In this document: positions 25,990 through 35,206 of the stretch, one piece after another
Layout of the letters: each line of letters begins with the position of its first letter
Numbering within the stretch: position 1 is the stretch's first letter
Origin: CAZKGE01 sp964636405
GTDB lineage: Bacteria > Bacillota > Clostridia > Christensenellales > CAG-138
Assembly (NCBI GenBank): GCA_964636405.1
Contig: CAZWSI010000006.1
Span: forward strand, 25,935 to 89,934
Direction of reading: 5' to 3'
DNA length: 64,000 nt
The notes under the pieces: model-generated
Databases searched by the model: none
What the model saw: only the letters and a program-made list of their open reading frames with translations
Told to the model about the DNA's origin: nothing
Program-made: the position numbers and the translations under genes

Positions 25990-26716
25990 CGGGCGCGGCT
26001 TTTCGGTCACGAAAGCGGCGCTCCTTTTCATATTATGCCTTGTGCCGACCGTATTGATATTCAGCGAGAATACCCTGTGCGCCAGCAAGGTGCTGGCCGG
26101 AGACGCGCAGCTTCCCTTTGTGGAAAGCATGCGCTTTACGGCTGCGGATTTTGCCGGCCGCTCCCGCTCGCCCCTTCTGTGGACGGAGCGGGGTGCGCTT
26201 ACAGCGCTGGACGCGCTTTCCCGCCTCGCGGGAGTGCCCTTTGCGGTGGACTATGCCTTCAGGCGATCAGGCGAGTGCGGGCACAGTCTCGATTCGCGCC
26301 ATCTGACGGGCTGCGCGTTTGATGTGGGGCGGAGCCTCGCGCCTGCGCAAAGGCGGTCGCTGCGCGCGCTTGCGCTCAACTGGGCCGGATTCTGCGTATC
26401 CGCGCCCGCGTGCCTTTCGGGCTATTGCCTGCACCTTGGCTGGGGGGAGGCGCGCCCCGCGCTTTCAAACGGCGATTGCCGGGCGGCAGTGTGCGTGTTG
26501 CAGGACGCGCTGCGCATCGGGGACTTCTTTTCGGGGGCGATTTCGGGCTGCTTCGATGCGGAAACGCGCCGCGCCGTGCTGCGCATGCAGCGCGCCTGCG
26601 GCTTTGCGGAAACGGGCGACGTACGCGGGCGGGAATGGGCGCGCGCGGAGGCGCTTCTCGCTGGACACGGCGGGCGTGAAACGGACGAAGCGGTTGACAA
26701 GCGCGTGGAGGAATGA
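25934..26716 (+). CDS. Secreted M15-type peptidase with peptidoglycan-binding domain
   Basis: Membrane-targeted cell-wall peptidase: hydrophobic N-terminal helix KAALLFILCLVPTVLIF, an M15-type zinc site SRHLTGCAFDVG (SxHxxGxAxD) followed by YCLHLGWG, then a C-terminal PG_binding_1 domain (VLQDALRIGDFFSG ... FDAETRRAVLRMQRACGF). A role in stem-peptide or spore-cortex trimming is likely. The start is unclear: no ATG or GTG with a ribosome site lies before the signal helix; TTG 25934 inside the preceding gene is the best in-frame choice, and the frame is open from 25820. Translational coupling to, or a small indel in, this region could explain that. Confidence 0.65.
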   Translation: MRSRVSHSACPSASGKNRNGRGFSVTKAALLFILCLVPTVLIFSENTLCASKVLAGDAQLPFVESMRFTAADFAGRSRSPLLWTERGALTALDALSRLAGVPFAVDYAFRRSGECGHSLDSRHLTGCAFDVGRSLAPAQRRSLRALALNWAGFCVSAPACLSGYCLHLGWGEARPALSNGDCRAAVCVLQDALRIGDFFSGAISGCFDAETRRAVLRMQRACGFAETGDVRGREWARAEALLAGHGGRETDEAVDKRVEE

Positions 26717-26786
26717 GAAAATAGGGCCAGCCCTTCTTGCTTAGAAACATCATTTTTTGAAACGTCATTCGATCGGGAGGCTTGGC

Positions 26787-28301
26787 ATGGACTGGTATAA
26801 ACTGCAAAACGGGAGCGATATCCGTGGTGAGGCGCTTGACGGCGTGGCGGGGCAGCCCGTCAACTTGACCTGCGCCGTCATGGAGCGCATCGGCGCGGCC
26901 TTCGCACGGTATCTGGCAGACACGCGCGGCGTCGCGCGCCCGCGCATTGCCATGGGGCGCGACGTGCGCCTTTCCGGCGAGGCGCTGCTTGCGGCGGCGG
27001 CGGAGGGCGCGCAAAAGCAGGGCGCGCATGTGCTCGACGTGGGCCTGTGCAGCACGCCCGCCATGTTTATGACCACGCAGGACGCGGCGCTGCGCGCGGA
27101 TGGCGCGATGATGCTCACCGCCTCGCATCTGCCCTATAATCGCAACGGCGCAAAGTTTTTCACAAAGGACGGCGGCCTGGAAAAGACGGATATCCGCGCC
27201 ATCCTTGCCCTGGCCGAAGTGGGGCTGGAGGACGCGCCTGCGCGCGGAGCTCTTGAAAAGCGTGAGTTTCTGCCCGTATATGCCGCCCATCTGCGGACGC
27301 TTATCTGCGCGGGCGTGGGCGTGCGGGAGGAGGAGGGGCCCCTTGCGGGCTTCCGCATCGTGGTGGACGCGGGCAATGGCGCGGGCGGCTTTTTTGCCAC
27401 CGACGTGCTTGCGCCGCTGGGAGCCAACACGGCGGGAAGCCAGTTTCTCGAGCCGGACGGCCGCTTTCCCAACCACGCGCCAAATCCTGAGGACGAAGCG
27501 GCCATGGCGTCCCTTGCACGCTGCGTGTGGGAAAACAAGGCCGATCTCGGCGTGATTTTCGATACGGATGTGGACCGCGCGGGCGCGGTCGCGCCCGACG
27601 GCACAGAGCTCAACCGCAACAGGCTCATCGCGCTCATGGCGGCAACGCTCCTTGAAACGCACCCCGGCACAGCCATTGTGACGGATTCCATCACCTCCGA
27701 GGGGCTTGCGCGCTTCATCACGGAGAAGGGTGGCGTGCACAGGCGCTTTAAGCGCGGCTACCGCAACGTAATCAACGAGGCCGTGCGCCTCAATGCTGCG
27801 GGCACGGATTGCCAGCTTGCCATGGAAACCTCGGGCCACGGGGCGCTTAAGGAGAACTATTTTCTGGACGACGGCGCGTATCTCATGGTCAAGCTCATCA
27901 TTCAGATGGCGCGGCTGCGGCGCGGCGGAAAGCCGCTCATGGCGCTCATCGATACGCTCGCCGAGCCTGCCGAGAGCGCGGAGCTGCGCCTTTCCATCAG
28001 CGCGGCGGATTTCGCTTCATACGGAAACGGAGTGCTTAACGCCCTTTTGGGCCATGCGGAGGCGGCGGGCTGGGCGCTTGCCAAGGATAATTGCGAGGGC
28101 GTGCGCGCGCGCTTTGCAAAAGGCGGGGGAGACGGTTGGTTTTTGCTGCGTATGTCGCTGCACGATCCCGTGATGCCGCTCAATATCGAAAGCGATACGC
28201 CCGGCGGCACAAAGAAAATCGCCGCGGAGCTGTACGCGTTCCTGGGCGATTTTGCGGCGCTTGATACCGAGCCGCTGCGGCGCTATATCAAAGAAGCCTG
28301 A
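26787..28301 (+). CDS. Phosphoglucomutase/phosphomannomutase family protein
   Basis: Alpha-D-phosphohexomutase of 504 residues from ATG 26787 (GGGAGGCTTGGC upstream; the earlier in-frame start at 26757 lacks one). Active-site serine loop is TASHLPYNRNG (TASHNP in most members), metal loop DTDVDRAG, sugar loop METSGHGALKENYFLDDGAY, and the phosphate-binding loop near NIESDTPGGTKK. The Leu in place of Asn in the serine loop and the ETSGHG sugar loop place it in the divergent group seen in Clostridia rather than GlmM. It links hexose-6-P and hexose-1-P for envelope sugars. Confidence 0.88.
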   Translation: MDWYKLQNGSDIRGEALDGVAGQPVNLTCAVMERIGAAFARYLADTRGVARPRIAMGRDVRLSGEALLAAAAEGAQKQGAHVLDVGLCSTPAMFMTTQDAALRADGAMMLTASHLPYNRNGAKFFTKDGGLEKTDIRAILALAEVGLEDAPARGALEKREFLPVYAAHLRTLICAGVGVREEEGPLAGFRIVVDAGNGAGGFFATDVLAPLGANTAGSQFLEPDGRFPNHAPNPEDEAAMASLARCVWENKADLGVIFDTDVDRAGAVAPDGTELNRNRLIALMAATLLETHPGTAIVTDSITSEGLARFITEKGGVHRRFKRGYRNVINEAVRLNAAGTDCQLAMETSGHGALKENYFLDDGAYLMVKLIIQMARLRRGGKPLMALIDTLAEPAESAELRLSISAADFASYGNGVLNALLGHAEAAGWALAKDNCEGVRARFAKGGGDGWFLLRMSLHDPVMPLNIESDTPGGTKKIAAELYAFLGDFAALDTEPLRRYIKEA

Positions 28302-28324
28302 TTCAAAAGCAAAATGCGGCCTCA

Positions 28325-28353
28325 CCAGCCCGTTCGCCGTCACGGCGGGCTGG
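28325..28353. terminator. Hairpin between convergent genes
   Basis: CCAGCCCG (28325-28332) pairs with CGGGCTGG (28346-28353), with further G/C pairing inside the loop. No T tract; may end transcripts from both sides. Confidence 0.4.
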
Positions 28354-28362
28354 CACGGCCGT

Positions 28363-29973
28363 TTACGGCTCCCAGGGCCGGTAGGTGAGGCCCTGACCCA
28401 TCTTAATAACGAGCACGCCGTCGATCACCTGCACGCTCTCCGTGTCCGGGTAGCAGGGCATGGCTTGAAACTGCGCGCTGCGCTCGAGCTTATAGAGAAG
28501 CTCCGTATCCATACGCCCAAAGTCCACGCCCAGATAAAAGCGCGTAAAGTCCTTAAAGTGCCGGTCGTCATACAGCAGCGCAAATTCACCCGAGCTCCCA
28601 AAGCCCTCGCCCCGGCCGAGCTTGCCGAAATTGCCGTCCTTAGCGTGCGGATAATTTCCCCATTCAGCTTCGCCCAGGAGCGCCACGGGCATGCCAGGCT
28701 CATAGTCCTCGTGCGTTTCGATGCGGTCGGTCACGCGCCCGGCCAGCGCATAGGCGCTTTCATACTTAAGCTGCATCATCAGATAGCATTGGTTGGTATA
28801 GATGGCAAATGAGAACGCGGAAAGCGCGAGCACGAGCGCCACGGCATAGCTGGAAAGCGCGGAAAGGCGGTTCCCGCCCGCCGTTTTGCGCCCGGACAGG
28901 CTTCTGTATTGCTCAAAGACGGTCACCAGAAGATAATACATGAGCACAACGGATTCCATCATGAGAATGTGCACAAGGCCCGCGCCAAGCAAATACGCGG
29001 TATTGAGCAAAAGCGGCATAAGGAGCAAAAGCACGGCGGCGAGCACGGTTTGCAGCTTGGTTCGGCCGCCGCGCGCGAGCGTGAGCACGGTAAAGAGCGC
29101 GGTAAGCACGCCAAGCAGCAGGTGCGCGGCGGAAAGCCATACGCCCGAATACTGCCCGGAGGTATAGAAGGCGAAGTAGAAAAAGCCGTAGTACGCATCC
29201 CACACCATGCGGGGGATATCCGATAGCGCCAGCTTGCCCATGGAGTCGATGCCCATATAGGTGGAAACGGGCGTATCGGTCACGCGCAAAAAAAGTTTGG
29301 TGAGCAGCAGGTAGGCGATTACGGCCGCAAGCAGCACGGCGGCGTATTGCGCCACCTTGCATCCCACCTCTTTGTTGGTGAGCCTCCCGGAAAGCAGCAG
29401 TTGCAGGCCCCGTACGGCCAATATGGCCACCACAAAGCAAAGATACGCCTGATAGGTGGCGGTGCAGAGCAGCACGAGCAGCGCGGCAAGGGGCACGAGC
29501 TTCCAGCTTCCCCGGTCCGCAAGATACGCCCCGATCGCGCCCAGCAGGAGCCCGGCAAAATAACCGTCCACGGTAAACATAAACGCCAGTGTATTTCCCA
29601 CGGCCGGGAACGCCGTCAGCGCCGCCGAGAGCAGCACAATTTGCACGGGGCGCTTGAGCTCAAAGGTGGCGGCAAGGAGCGCCGCCGTGCCGGCGAGCGC
29701 GAGCAAGGAAAAAAGCCCGTTGACCCAGGGCATGGAGAAATTGGAGCTCAGCGCGCAGAGCACAACCCCAAACCACCTGCCGCACTCAAGCAGCGCGTCG
29801 TCTTCAAACAGGCAGAGGACATCGTCGTGGTTGGGGTACTTGCCCGTAAGCATATACAGGTGGATGACAAGCCCCAGCGCGAAAGCCGAAAGGAACGCGA
29901 GCCGTACGCCGCGTGGAATGCGGCGAAAAAGGCCCTTTGCAAGCTGATCGATATCGGGAAGCTCCGCTTTCAT
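28363..29973 (-). CDS. GtrII-like membrane glucosyltransferase
   Basis: 536 residues, about ten or eleven membrane helices, then a soluble C-terminal part from about residue 420. The N-terminal block KYPNHDDVLCLFEDDALLECGRWFG with SNFSMPWVNGLFSLL is the hallmark of the Pfam glucosyltransferase (Glucos_trans_II) family, whose GtrII member moves glucose from a polyprenyl carrier onto surface polysaccharide. ATG 29973 overlaps the stop of the upstream GtrB-like gene in ATGA, so the two are coupled. The acceptor here is unknown; a Gram-positive cell-wall polymer is likely. Confidence 0.85.
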   Translation of the reverse strand: MKAELPDIDQLAKGLFRRIPRGVRLAFLSAFALGLVIHLYMLTGKYPNHDDVLCLFEDDALLECGRWFGVVLCALSSNFSMPWVNGLFSLLALAGTAALLAATFELKRPVQIVLLSAALTAFPAVGNTLAFMFTVDGYFAGLLLGAIGAYLADRGSWKLVPLAALLVLLCTATYQAYLCFVVAILAVRGLQLLLSGRLTNKEVGCKVAQYAAVLLAAVIAYLLLTKLFLRVTDTPVSTYMGIDSMGKLALSDIPRMVWDAYYGFFYFAFYTSGQYSGVWLSAAHLLLGVLTALFTVLTLARGGRTKLQTVLAAVLLLLMPLLLNTAYLLGAGLVHILMMESVVLMYYLLVTVFEQYRSLSGRKTAGGNRLSALSSYAVALVLALSAFSFAIYTNQCYLMMQLKYESAYALAGRVTDRIETHEDYEPGMPVALLGEAEWGNYPHAKDGNFGKLGRGEGFGSSGEFALLYDDRHFKDFTRFYLGVDFGRMDTELLYKLERSAQFQAMPCYPDTESVQVIDGVLVIKMGQGLTYRPWEP

Positions 29974-30902
29974 TTGCAGATATTGCTCTCCTTTTCAATG
30001 TAGATGGGGCGGCGCTTGGTTTCCAGATACATTTTTGCCACGTACTGGCCCAGTATACCAAAGCAGAGCAGTTGGATGCCGCCCAGCATAAAGATGACGC
30101 AGATGAGCGTGGGGAAGCCCGGCACCGGGTCGCCGTTGATCAGGGTTTTAATGAAAAAGAAGATCAGCAGCAGCGCGGAGAGCACACAGAATACCAGCCC
30201 CAGCACGGACGCGATGGAAAGCGGCTGCGTGGAAAAATTGATGATGCCGTCAACGGAATAGCGCGCGAGTCCGCGCACGGTCCACTTGGTCGTGCCCGCG
30301 GCGCGCGCCGTGTCCTCATAATCCAGCCATTCCGTGCGGAAGCCGACCCAGCCGAAGATGCCCTTGGTAAAGCGGTTGTATTCGGTCAGCGAGAGGACGG
30401 CGTTCACCATTTGCCGCGTCATCATGCGGTAATCGGTTGCGCCCTGCACGAGGTTTGTCGCCGATATACGGCGCATGAGCCCAAAGAAGCGCCGGGAAAG
30501 AAAGGCGCGGAGATTGGAATCACTCGTACGGGTCACGCGGCGCGCGGCGGTGGAATCGCAGCCCGTTTCCTTGATGCAGGCGTACATTTTGGGAAGATAC
30601 GCGGGCGGATGCTGCAAATCCGCGTCCATGAGCGCCACATAATCGCCTTTAGCCGCGCTTAGGCCCGCGTAAATGGCCGCTTCCTTGCCGAAGTTTTTGG
30701 AAAAAGACAGGTACTTGACCCGCGCGTCCTCCTTTGCAAGCGTGCGCAGGAGCGCGAGGGTGCCGTCCGTCGAGCCGTCGTCCACAAAAACGAACTCCGC
30801 GATGAGCGGAAGATCGCGCAGCGCCGCCGAGGTTTCCCGATAAAAGAGCGCCACAACCGCTTCCTCATTGAAGCAGGGCACTACGATGGAAAGCAAATCC
30901 AT
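29970..30902 (-). CDS. GtrB-like polyprenyl-phosphate glycosyltransferase
   Basis: GT2 enzyme of 310 residues that loads glucose (or a related sugar) onto polyprenyl phosphate. N-terminal GT-A domain: LSIVVPCFNEEAVV, FVFVDDGSTDGT, SFSKNFGKEAAIYAGL, ALMDADLQHPP with the DxD-like DAD, and TEYNRFTKGIFGWVGF. Two C-terminal helices (about 230-255 and 270-295) anchor it, followed by YVAKMYLETKRRPIYIE, typical of GtrB/DPM1-like proteins. No GtrA flippase gene is adjacent. It precedes the GtrII-like gene with a 4-nt overlap. Confidence 0.92.
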   Translation of the reverse strand: MDLLSIVVPCFNEEAVVALFYRETSAALRDLPLIAEFVFVDDGSTDGTLALLRTLAKEDARVKYLSFSKNFGKEAAIYAGLSAAKGDYVALMDADLQHPPAYLPKMYACIKETGCDSTAARRVTRTSDSNLRAFLSRRFFGLMRRISATNLVQGATDYRMMTRQMVNAVLSLTEYNRFTKGIFGWVGFRTEWLDYEDTARAAGTTKWTVRGLARYSVDGIINFSTQPLSIASVLGLVFCVLSALLLIFFFIKTLINGDPVPGFPTLICVIFMLGGIQLLCFGILGQYVAKMYLETKRRPIYIEKESNICK

Positions 30903-30914
30903 GCAAAAGCCGCC

Positions 30915-32300
30915 TTAATTATAGTATTCGTACACCTTGCGCAGCCCCCGGTCCGGGCTGGAGTGCAAAAACCACGCAACGTCGGTGAGCGTAAAGTGCA
31001 TCGCGTCGCAGGAGGTTTCGAAGTAGTAGCCCCACTTGAAGCCCGCGCGGAAAAACGCCAGCTCATAGAGGAAATAATTCAGGAGCGTGGTGGGAATGCG
31101 CTCATACCTGCCCTTGTAGCTCCCCGTATAGGTAAAATCGTAGTATTGCTGGCCCTTTTCGTCGGTCTTGATCCCGTTGTAAACAAGATAATCCCGCACA
31201 TCGGCGCCAATCAGCTCCTGATTGGTAAAGACGTTCGTGTTGGGGTAGATGTACGCGTTGATATCCACGCTGGTGCCGAGCGTATGGTGGCTGACATAGC
31301 GCTCGTTGGTCTGGAAGCGCGGCACATACGCCCCGCAGGTCTTAATGAGCTTTTGAAGCTGCATGACGGGGAGCTGCTTTTCGCCGACGGTCAGGCGGAT
31401 GTAGCTTGACTCGAGATATTCGTAGGCCTTTTGAAAATACGGCAGCGCTTCCTTGTGCACGCGGCCCAGCTTTTCCCTGCCGTAGCGCACGCCGGAATCA
31501 ACCAGATAGGCTTCGCGCCAGGCCGTCGCGGTATTGATGTTGCGCGCGCCGTTCCACTTGTACTTCATCAAAAACGCGTCCGTATCGTAGCGGAAAAACT
31601 CCGCCACATATGCGTAGTTGTCGGAGAAATTGCTCTGCTTGAGCGGAATCATCGTTTCCTTTTGAAGCTGGAACGCCGCGCTGTAAAGCTCCGCCTCCGC
31701 GCCGCCGGCGGTCTTTGCGGTGATGGTCATGCGGTGCTTGCCCTGCCGGAGCAGGGCGAAGTTTACGCTCTCCTCGAGCGATTTGCCCTCGAGCGTTTCC
31801 GCGCTGTCAAGGTAATACGCGTGCACGTCGTCCGAAGGATTAAAGGTGACGGAGGCCGAAACCGTATCGGCGGAATCGTAGGGCTCGATGCGGATGCTCA
31901 CGCTGGCAAGCGCGTCCTGCGTAAACACGCCGCCGTGCAGATTGCACTGAGAAAGGGTGTAAAGCGTTTCACCCTCTGCGGGCAAGGGGACGTCGAAGCA
32001 GGGCGTGAAGGCGATGGGCGCGGGCGCGCAGGGCGCGCCGCCCTTGCCGACGAGGTATTTGAGCAGCGCAGTCGCCACCTTGACGGGCGGATTATAGGCC
32101 GTCGTGTGCGCGGTGGCGCGCAGCCAGGTGTCGTAGCCCGGCGCGTCCTCGCCCCTGCGGAGGATCTCGGCGGCGTCGGCGGCGGATACGGCGGCCGCGC
32201 TATAGGGCGCGGCTTCGCTCTCCCCCTCGGCCAGAGCGCGGGCGGGCGGGAGCGAAAGCAGGGTGAGTACGGAAAAAAGTACGGCAAAAACGCGCTTCAT
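30915..32300 (-). CDS. Secreted D-alanyl-D-alanine carboxypeptidase-like protein (M15/VanY)
   Basis: 461 residues from ATG 32300, starting with signal peptide MKRVFAVLFSVLTLLSLPPARALA. A long N-terminal part of unknown fold (30 to about 320) is followed by an M15B domain: zinc-binding SHHTLGTSVDIN (SxHxxGxAxDI) and GFKWGYYFETSCDAMHFTLTD (GFxWGxx...DxMHF). It would trim the terminal D-Ala of stem peptides outside the membrane. ATG 32315, five codons earlier, is an alternative 12 nt after the -10. It lies 12 nt upstream of gtrB, suggesting one envelope operon with the two glycosyltransferases. The open frame continues upstream to 32954 but that part is antisense to the kinase gene and not real. 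Confidence 0.85.
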   Translation of the reverse strand: MKRVFAVLFSVLTLLSLPPARALAEGESEAAPYSAAAVSAADAAEILRRGEDAPGYDTWLRATAHTTAYNPPVKVATALLKYLVGKGGAPCAPAPIAFTPCFDVPLPAEGETLYTLSQCNLHGGVFTQDALASVSIRIEPYDSADTVSASVTFNPSDDVHAYYLDSAETLEGKSLEESVNFALLRQGKHRMTITAKTAGGAEAELYSAAFQLQKETMIPLKQSNFSDNYAYVAEFFRYDTDAFLMKYKWNGARNINTATAWREAYLVDSGVRYGREKLGRVHKEALPYFQKAYEYLESSYIRLTVGEKQLPVMQLQKLIKTCGAYVPRFQTNERYVSHHTLGTSVDINAYIYPNTNVFTNQELIGADVRDYLVYNGIKTDEKGQQYYDFTYTGSYKGRYERIPTTLLNYFLYELAFFRAGFKWGYYFETSCDAMHFTLTDVAWFLHSSPDRGLRKVYEYYN

Positions 32301-32327
32301 CGGCAAAACAACCATCCTTTGGCCCAC

Positions 32328-32356
32328 ATTATAACAGAAACAGCGGGGTTTGTACA
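32328..32356 (-). promoter_or_regulatory. Promoter of the VanY-gtrB-gtrII operon
   Basis: Minus strand TGTACA (32356-32351), 17 nt, TATAAT (32333-32328). Its -35 overlaps the -35 of the divergent kinase promoter, so the two promoters probably exclude or co-regulate each other. Confidence 0.6.
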
Positions 32357-32378
32357 TGCTTCGCGCGTGTGGTATAAT
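32350..32378 (+). promoter_or_regulatory. Sigma-A promoter of the ROK kinase gene
   Basis: TTGTAC (32350-32355), 17-nt spacer, TATAAT (32373-32378), about 32 nt before the start codon. Confidence 0.75.
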
Positions 32379-32409
32379 CAAGGAGCGTTTGACTATCAGG
32401 AAAAAGAGG

Positions 32410-33372
32410 ATGAAGGGCATGGAATTTCGCATCGGGATCGATCTGGGCGGAACGGGCATAAAAACGGGACTTGTGGACGCGGAGGGGCGCATCGTCAGCC
32501 GCGTCAGCCGCCCCACGGACGCCGCACGCGGCCCGAAGGCCGTGGTGCTGGATATGGCCCAGTCCGCGCGCGAGGCGGCGGAGACGGCTGGGCTTTCGCT
32601 TGCGGACGTTTCATCCGCCGGCATCGGCACACCGGGCTGCGTCAACCCGCGCACGGGCGAGCTCCTTTTCTCCAACAATTTGTTTTGGCGCAACGTCCGC
32701 TTGCGCGAACTGCTTGAGGACGCGCTGGGCCTGCCGGTGGGCATTGGCAACGACGCGAACTGCGCCATCCTCGGCGAATTGCTCGCAGGGGCTGCCAAGC
32801 ATGCCGGCAGCGCGCTCATGCTCACGCTCGGCACGGGCGTTGGAAGCGGTGTGGTGCTGGACGGCAAGCTGTTTTGCGGCGGCGACGGCACGGGCCCCGA
32901 GCTGGGCCATACGCCCTTTATTTTCAACGGCGAGCCATGCACCTGCGGCGTCAACGGCTGTCTGGAAAGCTACGCCTCCGTTACGGCCCTCATCCGCCAG
33001 ACAAAGGCGGCGATGGACACACACCCGGGTTCCGCCATGCACGCGTACACGGCGGAGCGCGGCGGGCACGTGAGCGGGCGCACGGCGTTCGACTGCGCGC
33101 GGCAATTTGACGCGGCGGCGCTTGCCGTTGTGGATCAATATATCGAATACGTAGCCGGTGGCGTGGGCGGCTTTGTCAACGCCTTCCGGCCGGAGCTTGT
33201 CATCATCGGCGGCGGCATCAGCCACGAGGGCGAAACCCTGCTCGGGCCGCTGCGCGACAAGCTCCCGCGTTATGTATACGCGGGGGATCTGATTCCCGTG
33301 CCGCCCATTGTACGCGCTCTTTTGGAAAACGACGCGGGCATCATCGGCGCGGCCTTTCTCGACCGCAAATAG
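32410..33372 (+). CDS. ROK-family sugar kinase (glucokinase-like)
   Basis: 320 residues. Phosphate-binding RIGIDLGGTGIKTGLVD, GIGTPGCVNPRTGELLFSNNL, catalytic Asp in GIGNDANCAILGE, GTGVGSGVVLDGKL, and the ROK zinc signature GHTPFIFNGEPCTCGVNGCLESYAS (His plus CxCGxxGCxE), then FRPELVIIGGGIS. It phosphorylates glucose or a related hexose; which one is not readable. ATG 32410 has AGGA 8 nt upstream; ATG 32419 with AGAGG is an equal alternative. It probably feeds the phosphohexomutase and fermentation. Confidence 0.93.
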   Translation: MKGMEFRIGIDLGGTGIKTGLVDAEGRIVSRVSRPTDAARGPKAVVLDMAQSAREAAETAGLSLADVSSAGIGTPGCVNPRTGELLFSNNLFWRNVRLRELLEDALGLPVGIGNDANCAILGELLAGAAKHAGSALMLTLGTGVGSGVVLDGKLFCGGDGTGPELGHTPFIFNGEPCTCGVNGCLESYASVTALIRQTKAAMDTHPGSAMHAYTAERGGHVSGRTAFDCARQFDAAALAVVDQYIEYVAGGVGGFVNAFRPELVIIGGGISHEGETLLGPLRDKLPRYVYAGDLIPVPPIVRALLENDAGIIGAAFLDRK

Positions 33373-33392
33373 AACATATAAAACATGGAAAT

Positions 33393-34121
33393 ATGAAGAA
33401 GCTAACGGCGGGACAGATTCAGAATATCGTCTTTACCGTAATCGTGGCGCTGGCCGCGGTGGCGCTCTATCTGCTGTCTGGCCGCGCGGCTCCGTTTTCG
33501 GAGGGAAAGGCTTCGACGGCGGATCAGCTTGCCGTGCCGACCGCAAGCGCTTTGGCGTGGGCCGCCCCAAGCCCGGAGCGGTTGGAGACCGAAACCGCCG
33601 CGCCGCAGAGTGAACCCGCGCCCACGGCTGCGCCCGCGCCGGGCGCGGAGGAGGCTGCGTTCCTTGGGCTGCTTTCCGAGCGGCTGGACGTGCGCGCCGT
33701 TTCCGAGCGGGCGGGAAGCATGCGCGTTTCCGAGCCGGGCGAACGCACGGTTTATGCGGAATTGTTCTACAGTGTACGGGACGGAAGCGTTCTTGGCTGG
33801 ACGCTGCGCATGGAATATCCCGAAAAGCCGGTGGTGCAGAACAAAAAGAGCGCCATCGAGCAGGCGCTGCTGGATTCCTATATGGCGCTGCTGCCGAGGC
33901 GCAACAGCGCGCTGAAAACCCTGCTGCCGCTTTTGACGAAGGCCTGCGGCGCAGAACAAACCGTGCCGGGCGTGGTGGCGCTGGAGTGGTACGACGGCGC
34001 GCTTTCGGCTGCCGCAGCCGGCGTGCGCTATGAAGCGGAGCGCACGGACTGCGTGTTTTGTGCGTATGTATCCATGGAGGGCACGGTGCGCACGCTTGTG
34101 TGCACGTTCCTCTTTTCGTAA
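33393..34121 (+). CDS. Unknown membrane-anchored extracytoplasmic protein
   Basis: 242 residues. One N-terminal anchor helix (NIVFTVIVALAAVALYLLSG, about 11-30), a Pro/Ala/Glu/Thr-rich spacer (about 35-85), then a compact domain (about 88-242) with mixed strands and one CAYVSMEGTVRTLVCTFLFS end. No catalytic motif or named family is recognised. It follows the ROK gene by 20 nt in the same direction, probably the same transcript, and converges on the YtxC-like gene. Confidence 0.65.
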   Translation: MKKLTAGQIQNIVFTVIVALAAVALYLLSGRAAPFSEGKASTADQLAVPTASALAWAAPSPERLETETAAPQSEPAPTAAPAPGAEEAAFLGLLSERLDVRAVSERAGSMRVSEPGERTVYAELFYSVRDGSVLGWTLRMEYPEKPVVQNKKSAIEQALLDSYMALLPRRNSALKTLLPLLTKACGAEQTVPGVVALEWYDGALSAAAAGVRYEAERTDCVFCAYVSMEGTVRTLVCTFLFS

Positions 34122-34170
34122 GCGTACAGTGCAAAGCCGAAGTCGTTTTTTGCGGCCCGGCCCCGTGAGC

Positions 34171-34905
34171 TTAGCGGTATATGCGCACCCGCCCCGCAAA
34201 CACCTTTTGGATCGCTTCCGAAAGGCTCTTTGCGCGCCCGCCCGAAAGATCGTACACGGTTAAACGCGCGGGCGCCATGCTGACCAGAAGCCCCACGATG
34301 CCGTCCTCTGAGCAGTCCACATATTCGATGCGGGCGTCGGAATCGTCCGTCAGGGTGCAGCTTCCGTCCGGGTTGAGGCACACGGACAATTCGCCTATGC
34401 GCGGCTGCTGGAGCTGCACAAAGGCGGAGAGCACGCCCATCAGCTCCGTGTACTCCCGGCAAAGCAATTGCTCGGCGGCAGCACGCTCAACCAGTCCCTG
34501 CCAGAAAGAAAGCACATCCTGCATGCGAAATTGCAGGTAGCCCTCCAGATTGATCTCGTCCCAATCCGCCAGATATTGCGCGAGCGCCGCGCGCACGCCG
34601 CGCGGAAGCGCCTCCTGCCGCGCAAGATGCAACGCGCTCGTTACGACCTCCTGCTTTTCCGCAAGGCTGAGCGGGAGCGGGTCGGCCATTCGCGCAAGCT
34701 CAAAGGGCAGCAGATCCCGCGTGAGCAGGAGCGAGAGCGCCTGCGCCAGCGCGTCCGCCGCGTCCGCGCAGCTTACTTCCAGCAGCACGCAGCCCGCGTC
34801 CGCCGAAAGCACGCCGTATTGCGCGCCGCATTGCGCAAGCCGCCGCTCCAGGAGACGCGGTATGTCCACGTCGTATTTTTGTGTGCAAATCTGGTATTTG
34901 GCCAT
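34171..34905 (-). CDS. YtxC-like putative sporulation protein
   Basis: 244 residues from ATG 34905. It resembles the YtxC family: ADPLPLSLAEKQEVVTSALHLA, LAQYLADWDEINLEGYLQFRMQDVLSFWQGLVERAA and EYTELMGVLSAFVQLQQPRI match the family's central region where the FRLxDY-like segment precedes a V-E-x-A helix. Its role in sporulation is suggested by family name only. The frame is open to 35067, and starts at 34950-34956 are possible; none has a strong ribosome site. Confidence 0.7.
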   Translation of the reverse strand: MAKYQICTQKYDVDIPRLLERRLAQCGAQYGVLSADAGCVLLEVSCADAADALAQALSLLLTRDLLPFELARMADPLPLSLAEKQEVVTSALHLARQEALPRGVRAALAQYLADWDEINLEGYLQFRMQDVLSFWQGLVERAAAEQLLCREYTELMGVLSAFVQLQQPRIGELSVCLNPDGSCTLTDDSDARIEYVDCSEDGIVGLLVSMAPARLTVYDLSGGRAKSLSEAIQKVFAGRVRIYR

Positions 34906-35206
34906 CAATTCGCTACGCTCCCAGTTTTTATCCGTTTCGTCGCTCCCTATCATCATATTCAGGAGCGCGGGAATTTGGCATCCCCGGCAAAGAATGCGAA
35001 AATCGCCTCCGCATTGCTTCGCCTCGCTTAGTATGGCCCGCATTTTGCTTTTGCCGCATGGAAACATGATGGATCAAGCAAACCGCAGGCCGGCGGTTTC
35101 GCGAGCATGCCACATTCGTGACTGGATTTTCCATAAAACTGCCTATACTCTACAATTGTGAGTTCAAAATTATGTTGTAAAACGGTGAGCATAAGAGGTG
35201 AACGAT
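34906..35206. other. Divergent intergenic region
   Basis: 300 nt between the YtxC-like gene and htrA. It holds a -10-like TATACT at 35144-35149 (weak CTGGAT -35, 17-nt spacing) that may serve htrA with a leader of about 50 nt. No further gene or RNA is recognisable; the open frames in it have no ribosome sites. Confidence 0.4.

Noticed and set aside
32301..32954. Upstream extension of the VanY-like frame
   Set aside because: Antisense to the ROK kinase; a clean signal peptide starts at 32300.
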